Source: Nelumbo lutea (Eukaryota > Streptophyta > Magnoliopsida > Proteales > Nelumbonaceae). Taken from it: DNA of 64,000 nt. Positions 1 to 10,864 of this stretch are shown here, piece by piece (the first letter of the stretch is position 1; each line of letters starts with the position of its first letter). The notes beneath the pieces are model-generated. The model searched no databases. It saw nothing but the letters and a program-made list of their open reading frames with translations, and was not told the DNA's origin. Made by a program: the position numbers and the translations under genes. The stretch spans positions 117,068,999-117,132,998 of the forward strand of contig JAKGHH010000001.1 in assembly GCA_022828595.1 (NCBI GenBank). The letters are read 5' to 3'.

Positions 1-183
1 TCACTAGAAAATAGGTTAAGTGTTAAAACACAATCCGAGGTTGCCAAGGTGCACCTATGTCTAGAACTCAAAGTGACTAGGCTTATGATTTCGACTAAGT
101 CAAAAGGTTGTCGATTGTCGAGTTGTCAACATCTTTTAGGTCAGCATAGGGAGCCTTAGAGCTAAAAGCGGTTTGGGTTCCCC

Positions 184-1560
184 CTATTCGTTTGACCAAG
201 TCATCATAGCGGGTGGTCTATACTTTGTTTCTCGCAAACGGACGTAGTTCGAAACTTCCAAACTCCTAATAAGCAATATCTCCTTAAGTTGTCTATTAAT
301 ATTCCACGCATGGGGTATCTTCCTCCCCTCCAACGTTTCAATCTCGTACATGCCTTCGTCGATCACCTTGAGTACTCTATAGGGGCCTTCCCAGTTCAGA
401 CCAAGCTTTCCCACACTAGGTTCATGTACCATAACCTTCCTGAGTACCAGGTCGCCAACTTAAAATTGGTATCTCTTAATTCGGGTGTTGTAGTACTGAG
501 CTACCCATTGTTAGTATGTCGCAGTTTGAATGTAGGCCAAGCCACAGACCTCCTCCACTAAGTCAAGGTTAGTCCGTAGCTCATCCTCATTAGCCTCCTT
601 GTCATACGTCTCAAACCGCAAGGGCGACAATTCGATCTTGATTGGGATGACAGCCTTCGCCTTATACATCAAGTTGAAAGGAGTCTCATTGATTGTCATC
701 TTGATAGTAGCTCAGTAGGCCCATAGAACATTGGGCAACTCGTCCACCCACAAACCCTTAGCTCAGGAAATCCAAGTTTTCAATCCACAGAGGATCACCC
801 TGTTCATTACTTCAGCCTGACCGTTTGCCTGGGTGTGTGAAACCAAGGTGAAGTTCTGCTAGATTCCCATCACGATACACCAGTTTTGGAACTTGACGTC
901 TTCAAATTGCTTTCTGTTGTCCGATATCAGTACCTTGGGGAGTCTGAATTTGTAGAAAATGTTCCTTGAAAAGAAATTTTGGATATTGCGAGCTAGTGAT
1001 GGATACCAGCGGTGCGACTTCCATCCACTTAGTAAAATAATCCACCATGACCACTAAAAACCTCCTCTGCCTGATCATAGGTGGGAAGGGACTGAGAATA
1101 TCTATCCCCCACTGTGTGAATTACCATGAGCTAGTGAAGTACCTCAGGTTGACGAAGGGCTGATGTGGTATGTTAGCGTGTTATTGACACTTGTCGCAGT
1201 TCCAAACTAACACCACTGCTTCACCTTTATTGTGGGCCAGTAGTAACCCTGTCTTAGAGCTTTTTGGTCTAATGCCCTACCCCCCCCCAAGTGTCCTCTG
1301 CAGAGACCTTCGTGGATCTAGCATAGCACCTAGTTTACTTCTATTGGTCACAAGTAGCGCAAGTAGGGGAGTGTGAACGACTTACAATACACTTGCTCGT
1401 CAATGATAACATAGCAAGATGATTGCTGCTCTACCCTTCGAGTTGCGTTATGTTTCTTTGGTAGGATCTCGTGGCGCAAATAGTCAAAGAGTGGATCGAT
1501 CTAGCTTGGTTCTGCAACTAAAATAGGAGCCACCTCTTTTTCCAACCTTTCTATGCTACG
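184..1560 (-). pseudogene. Gypsy integrase remnant
   Basis: Integrase would insert the element cDNA into the genome. On the minus strand the core is readable in pieces: 'ISDNRKQFEDVKF' near 900-930 carries the second catalytic Asp, and 'QANGQAEVMNR' near 800-830 carries the catalytic Glu. It continues as 'LPNVLWAY' and 'NETPFNLMYKAKAVIPIKIE' (511-699). The C-terminal part (184-432) reads GKLGLNWEGPYRV, typical of the gypsy integrase tail. In-frame stops (for example just after NVLWAY) and frame changes make it non-functional. The upstream zinc-binding region around 1200-1400 is too decayed to place exactly. Confidence 0.8.
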
Positions 1561-2460
1561 TCGTGGTAAGTCTTCAATGTAAACTGCCATTTTTGTAATG
1601 TCTACTGCAGTAGTTAGCTTTGATAGTGCATTGACCTTGGTGTTTTCAAACCTCGGGACTTGCTAGATGTACCAAGAGTGGAAGTTGGGTAGGAGCTCTC
1701 AAACCTTAGCCAGATAGGCCAACATAGCGGGCTCCCAGGCCTCATACTACCTGCTCACTTAGTTCACCACTAGTTGTGAGTTGTTGCACATGACAAGATG
1801 CTTTGTTTCGACCTCCTTTGCCAATGATAGCCCGACTATCAGTGCTTCACACTTAGCTTCATTGTTCGAGGCTCGAAATGTGAATTAGAGAGTGTACTTC
1901 AGTTTCACTTCACTAGGTCCATAGAGGATTAGTCCAGCTCTACTTCCCCACTGGTTGGAAGAGTTGTCCACATGGAGGATCCATGGCTCCTTGTTCCAAG
2001 TCAGGTCGGGTGTTGCACTAGTAGTAGCCTTCGAGGTGGTCATAGGCTCCGCAACCTCAAGGGTTAGCATGTTGAACATACATTCAGTGACGATGTCTGC
2101 CAGAACTTACGTCTTGATCACTGGGCGCGACTCAAACCGGATTTCATACTCACTGAGCTCAATTGTCCATTTTGTCAACCTTTCCGTGATCTCAAGCTTC
2201 TGAAGAACTTGCCCTAGAGGTCAATTGGTTAGGATTATAGTGGTGTGGGCATGGAAGTAAGGGCATAGTGTGTAGGCTACTAGCACCAGCAAGAAGGCCA
2301 TCTTCTCAATATTGCAATACCTAGTCTCAGGGGCGTGCATGACCTTGCTCACAAAATAGATAGGTTGCCGCACTTTGTCCCTTTCGTGGATTAGGACTGA
2401 GCTGAGTACCTCATCACTCGCAGAGAGGTAGAGTTTTAGGTCATCTCTGGGTTCGGTCTA
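1561..2460 (-). pseudogene. Tandem RNase H modules of the Tat-type element
   Basis: The first module (about 2120-2450) reads 'VMHAPETRYCNIEKMAFLLVLVAY' and later 'LTKWTIELSEYEIRFESRP', the tail of the gypsy RNase H. It is followed by a linker and a second module at 1690-2010: 'PWILHVDNSSNQWGSRAGLIL', then 'ASNNEAKCEALIVGLSLAKEVE'. This is the archaeal-type RNase H that marks Tat elements. Several stops interrupt it, one of them after the QLVVN motif. The family normally uses these modules to degrade the RNA strand of the RNA:DNA hybrid; this copy cannot be made as one protein. Confidence 0.8.
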
Positions 2461-3230
2461 GTCAACAAGGGCAGTGAAATTAGATACCTTTTTAGCTCAT
2501 CAAACACGATTTGACACTCTTCAGTCCATTCGAAGTCTAGTTTCTTTCTTATGGCTTTGAAGAACGGAAGGCACCTACCAACCGACTTAGACACAAACTG
2601 GTTCAAGGCGGCTATTCAGCCTATTAGCCTTTGGATCTCTTTAATCGACCTAGGGGGTCTCATATCTACTATGGCTTAGATTTTGTCCAAGTTGGCCTAG
2701 ATGCCACGTCGGTTTACTGTGAACCTAAGGAACTTAACCAATGTGGCCCCGAAGATGCACTTGTTCGGGTTGAGCTTCATGTTGTATTTTCTTAAAATAT
2801 CAAAAACACAATTTAGAACAGAAAGTAAAGAATTTGAAAACTGGATTTTCACAAACATATCTTCAACATATGCTTTTATTTTATTTTCAATTAAATAAGA
2901 AAACACTTTGTTTACAAGGTGCTAGTAGGTCACTCCAGTGTTTTTAAACCAAAGGGCATAACTTTATAACAGTACAAGCCCATTTCAGTTACAAAGGTGG
3001 TTTTCTCTTAGTCGGCTAGATCCATCTAGATTTGGTTGTAGTCAGAGTAAGAATCCATGAAGCTCAATAGCTCAAACCCTGAGGTCGTGTCTACCAGGAG
3101 GTCTATCCTAGGGAGTGGGAAGCTATCCTTTGGGCAGACTCTGTTGAGGTTGGTGGAGTTGACATACATGCACCACTCGCCATTGGCCTTCTTCACGAGC
3201 AATGGGTTTACAATCCAGCTTGGGTATTGA
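2461..3230 (-). pseudogene. Gypsy reverse transcriptase, fingers to thumb
   Basis: The 3026-3230 part reads YPSWIVNPLLVKKANGEW and then CPKDSFPLPRIDLLVD, the classic finger/palm region. 2697-2906 reads IKAYVEDMFVKI (YVED in place of the catalytic YVDD), followed by 'RKYNMKLNPNKCIFG'. The thumb/connection continues to about 2460 with 'RPPRSIKEIQ'-like sequence. Stops separate the blocks. The domain continues upstream at 5021-5330, on the other side of the solo LTR. Confidence 0.85.
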
Positions 3231-3235
3231 ACCTC

Positions 3236-5015
3236 TGAAGAAAGGTTAAGACCCATCATATGGATGGTCGAACCATGCAAGATGGTTGGCAAGATTAAAA
3301 AAAAAATCTTAACCTTCTAAGAATCGAATTCCCTGATTTTCGAAAAACTGCATTTTTCTAGGATCGATCTTGCACTGAAATCGGATCAGATTTGAAACCA
3401 GACAAGAGGGAGATGCATACCTGATATGGATTCCACAAATGTAGCTCCCAAGGTGGTAGTTCACAGCTTTCACTAAAGATGGCGCAGCTTGAAGTTGAAG
3501 CTGGATCAACAACGCAGTTTTCTACAAAACTGTAATCCAACACCTTGGATTGAACTGGGGAGGTGAGCACGATTTTTCTCTATATTTTTCTTGTAAAATT
3601 TAGAGAAAGAGTTGATCAATGTTCGTCCCAAAATTTGAGATCGAATTAAGGTTTCTTTGGCGACAAGAGGAGAAGAGAGAAAGCAGAATTGTAGAGTTGT
3701 CTTAAGCAGTTTGATCTCTTTTTCCTTTATCCTTTATGGAGCACCTCTTCCAATCAAATTGAGTGTTTTTATCCAAACCTTTATTTGGATCTAGACTCTA
3801 TCAAGAGATGGGTCTTATCCTCTTAAGAGAATGGGTGCTCCATACCCATATCCAAACCCGGATTCATCCACATGACAATTTAAGCAGTCATGTGACATAT
3901 TAAGTAATCATATAAATCATGGGCTTTAGGCCCATTAGCTATGTGGCTCACGACCCAAGAGTGTTGTTGGCTAATTTAGGTTTGATTTGTATGGCGTGCT
4001 ACCCCACAATGATCTCACATAAGCCCACATGGGTTCGGCCCAATCTCTATGAAAAGGCCTGGCCGAATTCACTACAAAATGTAGTGAACCCCTGAGCTCA
4101 CCACTATGAGCTCAAAATGGGCCCAACATTTACAGTTAAATGATCATTGAATCCAACCATCCTATGAAGACCCAAGGATAATGGACTTAAGTAAGATATA
4201 GCCCATCAGGTAATCAACCCTTAATGGTCTCTTACACTTAACTTCTCAGCCCATAATGATCAAACACTACCCAACAAGGAAGGACCCCTCCCCTGACTGC
4301 AAGGTGCACTATTGCGACCTCTGCTCGGATGGATCCCGGGAATTAAAACCTTTTGCACATACTTTTCTTAAAACATAATATATATATATATATATATTAT
4401 GCAAATCCAAATCTCAAACACAGTTGAAATCCACTACCAACAATTTAGGTTTCCATCAAAGAAAGTGCAGTTATGATCATTCACTTTTCCCGAAAAAGGG
4501 GCCGGTTCTATCACTATGGTCACCCACTTAATTGAATTCTTAGACTGCCCTAACATACTCAGGTTTTGACCCACAAAGGATCTCACTAATTGGCATATCA
4601 AAGATAACCCAATCCGACACCCAGTGCAGTACCATAATCAAGTCTAGGGGCTATGTGTAACTTTTCATTTTTGCCCATCAATCTCCAAGGTTCAGGGCAT
4701 AACTGGAAAATGATCTAAATTCAGTGTTTCAACCAAACAGACACTACATGTGCTTCGGGTCTAACCCTATCAACTGAAACAAGTTGCTCCAACTTCTTCG
4801 GTAGCACATCAATGTCAGCCTTGACAGGATAAACTCCCCAAGTCTATCCAACAGCTGAGAACATTCTAAACTAACATGAGTCTCATAAGTTTCTAGTTTA
4901 AGGGGCAACTTCATAGAAACATAACAATGACAACATAAAACAATAATGTACTTATATCCATTTACAATAAATGTATCTATACATCAATTTGATTGGAGCT
5001 AAGGGCATACAAACA
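3236..5015 (-). mobile_element. Solo LTR inserted in the gypsy RT
   Basis: On the + strand the segment is bordered by ACCTC (3231-3235) and ACCTC (5016-5020). Read on the minus strand it starts TGTTTGTATG and ends TTTCTTCA, so it has TG...CA ends with a 5-bp target duplication. It is 1780 bp and has no coding potential, a (TA)n run (about 4377-4399), and a leader-like GA/CT-rich end. Removing it rejoins the RT coding sequence precisely at 'GEV/YPSW'. It is best explained as a solo LTR left by LTR-LTR recombination; the family is not identified. Confidence 0.85.
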
Positions 5016-5020
5016 ACCTC

Positions 5021-5330
5021 TCCAACGAAGTCTGCTGCGAAGAGCTTCCTTACCTCCTCATCCACTATCCTCCACCACTCCTGGGTGAGGTTTCTTTTTC
5101 TCTATCGGACTGGTCTGACTGAAGGGTCAACATTTATCCCATGAGTTATGACAAAGGGGTCTATGACAAGCATTTCTGCTACCGACCAACCAAAAACATC
5201 TAAATTATTAATTAAAGATCTTACCAGTTCAGAACATAATGGTTCTGTGAGGTGGGCTTCGATATGCATCATCTTCACAGGGTCGGTATCTAAGACCGAA
5301 ACCAGGACGATGTCCTCCATGGGGTGAGCT
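5021..5330 (-). pseudogene. Protease-RT linker and RT N-terminus
   Basis: The minus strand reads 'LINNLDVFGWSVAEMLVIDPFVITHGINVDPSVRPVR' and then, in another frame, 'KRNLTQEWWRIVDEEVRKLFAADFVGEV'. This matches the region just upstream of the RT fingers in Tat-type elements. Coding similarity stops exactly at the solo LTR boundary and resumes at 3230. The piece is needed to reconstruct the order of events but is not a gene. Confidence 0.8.
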
Positions 5331-5346
5331 CTCTCGTCACTGTTCT

Positions 5347-5772
5347 TCAGGGCGACTCCAAGTTGACGTTGGCGGCCTTCTTGACTTTGCCTTTGAGCAT
5401 GGCCACCACCCCCACTCCATAGTCCATCGAGAATTCCATCAACAGGTGATAGGTTGACACCACGGCTCTGAGTGTGTATAGGATCGGTTGGCCTAAGATG
5501 GCATTATAGGGCGAGGGAGTCGCGACCACTAGGAAGTTGTGGTTGAAGTGCACCATATTTGGTGGCGAGCCCGATGTCACTTGCACTCTTATGTGGCTAA
5601 GAGGCCACACCACTTCTTTGTTGAAGTCGACCATGGGAACGTCGGCCAATTGTAGGTGCTTCTGCTCCAATTCTATTTGCTCAAATGCCTCCAGGAAAAT
5701 GATGTCCATTGAGCTATCAGAGTCAACCATAATCTGCTTTACCTTGAAGTTTTTTATCACTAACTTTACCAC
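5347..5772 (-). pseudogene. Retropepsin-like aspartic protease of the gypsy element
   Basis: This 141-codon open frame reads 'IMVDSDSSMDIIF' where functional copies have D-S/T-G; the glycine after the catalytic Asp is replaced by Asp, so activity is doubtful. Downstream 'FLVVATPSPYNAILGQPIL' is the conserved flap/second-half motif (YNAILGRP-like). The family role is to cut the gag-pol polyprotein. It is the longest uninterrupted frame left in this element. Confidence 0.8.
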
Positions 5773-5859
5773 GAGGGTGTCATCATGTAGGTACTAGATC
5801 CTGAGAGAGTCATCATCGGCGAAGTAGATTACTTCCTCCATGCAAGGGCACTTAGGCGA

Positions 5860-6141
5860 GTTCTCGTCCTCATGCATGAGCTTCTAGACTGAGTTCTTTC
5901 CCGCTGAGGTGTTGCATCTTGCCACAATGGACCCACTTGTGATCATGTTGATCACCCCACGAATGGTCCGCTCTGCTGGTGGTGGTTCTTGGGGAGGCTG
6001 GTCCCTATTCAACTGCGGCACTTCTCGTACTTCATAAAGGCATCGCAGCATGCGGAGACAATCGACGAGGCCGATGACTGAGTAGATAGACTGCAAACAA
6101 TCGACCATCAATACGACAAAAAAAAAGTAGTGAACAACCAA
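5860..6141 (-). pseudogene. Gag C-terminal / pre-protease linker remnant
   Basis: The minus-strand frame contains 'PPPAERTIRGVINMITSGSIVA', which resembles the 'VIN-I-GG' linker between gag and protease of Tat-type elements. Further upstream sequence (up to about 6350) is not convincingly gag, so most of the capsid domain appears to be deleted. A functional product is not expected. Confidence 0.5.
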
Positions 6142-6354
6142 AGAGAAGGGGCCACACTCTCTAGAGAGCTACTGGTTAGACTGTTGATCTCCTGCCTGAT
6201 GATGGGCATCATCAGACCCCCGGACAAGCTACTTGGGGGCCCCTCCGTTTTGAGCACATCCTCCGGCCAGACACTCCACTACTACACGTACGTGCCCATC
6301 GATCCCTCCTCCGCAGTTTGCTCTGACACGCCCTCCCTCGACGGTGACGGATGA

Positions 6355-7511
6355 TCAAACTAAGGTGTGGCCTCCTCTAGATCGACAACCACTACCTCGC
6401 CTCTGCCTCTTTGCTTGCCAAGGCGTACATTCCACCGACTGCCCCTGCTGCTCGATGACCCGTTGTTGCACACCTGGGGTCTTGCTTGACCGTGTCCTCG
6501 TCGCCATGGCCCTCATACACCGAGCCATCTCCTCAAAACTATCCATCTCAATACCTGCACAAGCGAGCATGAAATCAGTACCAAGGAAAAGATCTCAAAA
6601 AGCAAAGAAGAAAACCTAATATAACCTACGGACCGGACTGGTATTTGTCGGTCGTGCTGCTCATCAGCTTGGCATGGATCAGCATTGAGAATGGCATGTA
6701 CTCGAGCATGTCAATCCTCTCAATCCGCCTTATAGATGCCAACTCCTCCTCGGAAAGCTCAGCCTCGATTGGCACCTTCACCTTAGTCCTCGACTTAAGA
6801 AGCTCAGTGAGAAATGGTCAGCCTCCAGGGCAATGCATGAATAAGAATCTTTCCTTCCAGTGCTTCACCGAAGATGGAGCCCCGACAAGCACCTTGTTAT
6901 GCTACCGAGTCAAGAAATAGTAGTAGCCATACTAGTGCTTCTTCAGTTGTAGAAAGTAGACAAACATCGGCAGGGTAACTTTAAGGTCGTGGACCAGGCA
7001 GTAATAGAGAAGGCTGACTAAGTACCTAAAGGAGGTGGACATCAATTGGATCGGTTGGACATGGTACCACCTCAATACCGTGGCTATTCCTACACTCAGT
7101 GGAAACCTCAGCCCGCCCATCAAGCTATGCTTATAGACACAGAGCTCTCCAGGCTAAGCCGAGGTGGCTCGCTCATGGACACCTTATCTCATACTCTCAA
7201 GAATGCATCCTGATTCGGGCTAGATCCCTAGGAGTCTGACAACTCAAAGTAGACCTAAAGCGGCTATTGAGTCGCGGAGGGACAACGAGACCCTCCTCAA
7301 ACACTAACTCTACCTTAGCCTCGACTCCCCAGATCGTGGCCTCTTCCAGTTCTACAGTCTCACCCTCAAATCCGTCAACCTTGGCCCCCTGGCCATTGGC
7401 TTCACAAATCATGAGCATGGTAGCCTCGACAAGAGACCCCTGCTTGGACTTGCTACTCAAACCAAAAGAAGAAGACGAATAGGAAGAATTAGAGCACGAG
7501 GAAGAAGACAT
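6355..7511 (-). pseudogene. ORF1-like N-terminal protein of a plant gypsy element
   Basis: The frame opens at 7511 with a serine-rich stretch (MSSSSCSNSSYSSSS...). It then continues in pieces: 'GLRFPLSVGIATVLRWYHVQPIQL' (6932-7123), a 'KKHWYGYYYF'-like patch near 6900, and an 'APSSVKHWKERFLFMHCPGG'-like patch near 6830-6870. This order (RFPL...HPNSWR, YYF, WK..FF) is that of the putative gypsy-type transposon domain that precedes gag in many plant Tat elements. Its molecular role is not well known. Frame changes break it at least three times. Confidence 0.6.
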
Positions 7512-7944
7512 CTAAAGATTACATTGCAGAAGACAGAAGAACCAATAGAGGACTACTTCTTGCCAAACTCCAGAGAGCAGACTAATCACAAATGGCAAAG
7601 TGAAATGGCTCTCCATCTCATTTTTATAGGACTCCCAATGACCTAGATCAAGATAGATCAACGGCATTGATTCAATGCCGCCCTCTGACAGCTCAGGAAG
7701 AGAAAACAACACCTCTGCTCTCAACACGTGCGTAGCCTCGGGGAAACGAAACAACACACCCACCGGCTTATCTTAGAAATGGCATGGGCATTGAACCGGC
7801 CGATTCACCCAACAAACTGGCTTCACCCCGGGTCACTCAACTTGGAAAGTACGTTCAACCAAAGTTCAAGTTCCTCAGCCGAGAACCGCAGAGCTCTTCC
7901 ATGCTACACCTCAGCCGAGCACTACACTCCTCAACTTCGGAATT
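7512..7944 (-). promoter_or_regulatory. Probable 5' LTR/leader of the gypsy element with TATA-like box
   Basis: On the minus strand the sequence upstream of the serine-rich ORF1 contains TATAAAA (7622-7628 read as complement), with a transcribed-leader-like stretch after it. There is no long frame. A primer binding site after an LTR end was not found, so the LTR borders are not fixed. Confidence 0.4.
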
Positions 7945-8480
7945 AGGGGAGTAGTGTTTGGGTTATAGTTGAGCTGGCCCTAGGAGCCACGTGGCAGTCT
8001 CCATGGCTGTCTTATCTCCCCAGACACGTCAGCACCACACATGATGGATAAGTACAACCAAGAAGAGGAGCCCCTATGGATAAGGAGGAAAACTCCGCCA
8101 GGGAAGAGGACTTATCCCGAAGATCTTGGCGGATAGCCTCATTCCAACAACCCCGGAAGCCTCATCCGATTTGGACACAAATCTTCGGTTATAAATAGGT
8201 AACATCCGCTCAAGGTAAGGGACTTTTGACTCTTGATACTATTACTTTGCCTCTTTTGCTCAGACCAACATTATTCTCAACTGCTAGGCCCAACCACCTA
8301 CCTTTCATACCACTGACTTGAGTGTCGAAGTGTCTACCCGGGGGACAACTCCTCGGACCTCTAATCCATTTTCTTGATTTCAGATTTTGGTGCACGACTT
8401 CATCCTTCCACCTCGGCTTCATCAGTTGGTAGGACTATCTGACTGCGATCTTAGTTTGAGACACCTCGGATCAAATAACA
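7945..8480 (+). repeat. LTR-like segment in + orientation
   Basis: A purine tract (AGGGGAG, about 7947-7953) is followed by TGTTTGGGTT. Then come a TATA-like TTATAAATAGG (8189-8199), a leader, and 'CTGACTTGAGTGTCGAAGTG' near 8310, a wording common near the 3' part of gypsy Tat LTRs. It is oriented opposite to the coding fragments on its left. It may be the 3' or solo LTR of a second element. No duplicate copy or target duplication was found. Confidence 0.4.
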
Positions 8481-10084
8481 TCAGCTCCATCACACCACTT
8501 TCATTGATCAAGAAAATGGTGGAAGTCGGATGAGGGAAAGAATGTTGGATTCTCAGGTACGATTCATTTGATTGTGTTATGCAATCGTTATGGATGGATC
8601 CGGTGAGTGTGGAAGAAAATGGAATGGAACAAGTACAGTTTTCAAAGTAGAGTTGAAACTTGAAAGTAGAAGAAAGTTCTTACTTCTTCTCTATGAATTT
8701 TCACCCGATGTCAGTGAACATTAACGCTTACATAAAAACGGCTTATGCATTAAACATGATGAAGTATGACCACTTAGAAAATCAGATATATTTGAATTAA
8801 TAGTGGCGTTGGAAGGAGGAATACGATGAATAGTGGCATTCAAGTTGTGAAAATTTAAGAAAGGACAATTTGGTTAAAAGGCTATTTTTTTGTCTTGTTC
8901 ACTATTTTTGCATTTTTCTAAAACATATTTGATTTTTCAAACTTTATTAACTTTTTTTGTAAAAAGTCCTTTAGTTATTACTTTTTTCTTCTCAGTATTA
9001 CTAGAAGTATTCAATAATTTAATGTTATTTTCCTTGAATTATTTATTGGTAAATTATCAGTAATAATTGAAAATTACCAAAAATTATTACCAGTAATTAC
9101 CAGAAATTAAGTATAGCTATTCAAAATTGCCAATAACTTTTAATCTATCTCGAAAATAACAAATTACTAGAAATTACCATCAATTAACGATAATTATTAG
9201 TAAATATAACAAATTAACAATAATTTTAATTTATCAAGAAAATAACAGAAATTACTAGAATATTTTTGTAATTGGCATAAATTATCTGTACTTATATGTT
9301 ATTAATTATTAGTAATTTTTGGAAATTATTGATTTAATAAATAATATAAATGTATTAATTTATGATATTTTTAATTTATTCTGGGCTTTTTTGGTAATTT
9401 TTGCTAATATGCAAAGTACTTTTTGTAGTTTTTGTAATTTTTAAAGTATTTCTAGTAATTGCTTTTATTATTTAATACTGTTAATAAATAGAAATTTAAT
9501 AATTACTGTGAATAAAAATTTAATAGTAGAAAGCTTCCAAAATATTGGTAAAATTACCACAAATAAGAGTATAACTTACTGAAAACGTATTTATGAATAG
9601 ATACTGTTAATAAATTAAAATGTTTTTGTTAATATTAACAAATACTATTTTTAAATATAAATATTTTTTAATTTTAATAAATAATGTTGATAAATCCTAT
9701 TAATATATTTAATAAATACAGCTATATTTCAGTGGATAATCTTATCCTTAAATCTTTAAATTACCATTATTTACCATAAGTTGCCGATAGATTAACACAA
9801 AATAGTAAAATTTGGTAAAATATGATAAATTACCATTACTTACCAATAAATTTCCATATAAAATGTATAAAAAAATTACTATATATTCACTAAAAGTTAT
9901 CATAAGTTTGGTAGAAATGTCCAAAAAATATTAATAAATAACCTTAAATCTTCACATACTAACCAAAATAAATTACCATTTTACCATTAGTTATCAAAAA
10001 TTATCATAAAATAGTACAACTTTCATGCACAAATATCACAAAATACTAAAACTCCATAAAATATGATAGATTACTAGAATTTAC
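8481..10084. other. AT-rich stretch without genes
   Basis: No supported coding sequence. From about 9040 to 10080 the short words ATTACC, AATTACCA and their complement recur many times in a very AT-rich background, giving a loose repetitive texture without a fixed period. Confidence 0.6.
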
Positions 10085-10598
10085 CGGCCAACGTAATTTG
10101 GGTTGTATTGGTTTGGGTCGATTTTTGGTTTGGACTTTGGTTGGTCGGTTTAAAAAAATTAAACTTAAAAAGTTAAATTTAAGTTTAAAAATTACAATGG
10201 TATTATTAAAAAATTAAATTTACAATATAAAATAATTTAGGCTTAGAAATATGGGAATATTCTCCCTCTTTCATTTTAAAATTTATATTTAAAATATAAA
10301 ATATTAATATGTAGCTATGGTTGGGTTGGTTCAGTTTTGGTCAGTTTACAAATGGCCAAACCAAAACTGATCCAACCTGATTGGGTTGAGAAATTGTTGA
10401 ATTGAAACCAATTGTAAATACTAGAAAACCGACCAACTTGGGTTGGGTCGAGTTGGTCAGTTTCATTAGTTTGATGAACAATGATTAAGGTTGTGTTTGT
10501 TTGCGGTGTAAATGCAAATTGACGTAAAACTCCACTCCCGGTTGCATTTGTTTCATCAGTTTGATGAACAACGATTAAGGTTGATGAACAACAATTAA
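10085..10598. repeat. GGTTGGGT-rich repeats and local duplication
   Basis: The words GGTTTGGGT, GGTTGGGTTGG and their complement (CCAACCTGA) recur at 10095-10460. The phrase 'AGTTTGATGAACAA.GATTAAGGTTG' occurs at about 10469-10493 and again at 10559-10583, with a further short echo at 10582-10602. There is no plausible protein; the open frames here are chance. Confidence 0.5.
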
Positions 10599-10864
10599 GG
10601 TTGTGTTTGTTTTCAGTGAAAACAAAGACCGGTGTAAAAGTCCACTCCCGATCCATATTTTCACGCATTTGTTTTCAATGTAAGGTTTAAATAAAAAATT
10701 GATGTAAACCTCCCCATCAGTTTAGTTTTCCAAAAATGATGTATTATTATATCGATTATCACACTTTACAAACGTTGCAATGGTTCACTAATTTTAAACC
10801 CATTAGTGTTGAATTCCATCAATTACTTTTACATTGATGAAGTTTACACAAAACAAACGCAGCC
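10599..10864. mobile_element. Tourist-like MITE candidate
   Basis: The left end GGTTGTGTTTGTTTT and the right end AAAACAAACGCAGCC (inverse: GGCTGCGTTTGTTTT) form imperfect terminal inverted repeats. The inner arms are also complementary (TGTAAAAG / CTTTTACA). TAA precedes the left end and follows the right end, the 3-bp duplication expected for PIF/Harbinger-type MITEs. It is about 266 bp with no coding capacity. Duplicated sequence just to the left makes the left border less certain; 10489 is an alternative. Confidence 0.55.

Larger units (their letters stand above)
1..7511 (-). mobile_element. Degenerate Ty3/gypsy retrotransposon, Tat-type (partial)
   Basis: Fragments read on the minus strand, from high to low coordinate, give an N-terminal ORF1-like protein, a gag/protease linker, an aspartic protease, reverse transcriptase, two RNase H-like modules and integrase. 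That is the gypsy order. The additional archaeal-type RNase H after the normal one, and the RT wording 'YPSWIVNPLLVKKANG', point to the Tat/Ogre side of the family. Stops and frameshifts break every domain. The RT is split by a solo LTR at 3236-5015. The 3' LTR is not visible and probably lies beyond the left edge. Gag proper seems largely missing between about 6.0 and 6.4 kb. Confidence 0.85.

Noticed and set aside
289..561. 90-codon + strand frame at the left edge
   Set aside because: It is the antisense image of gypsy integrase sequence, which reads with clear motifs on the minus strand.
7267..7482. Ser/Thr-rich + strand frame
   Set aside because: It lies opposite the serine-rich minus-strand ORF1; the minus strand fits a known family layout.
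10315..10668. 117-codon minus-strand frame
   Set aside because: It is made of the GGTTGGGT and GATGAACAA repeats; no family features, and composition is repeat-driven.
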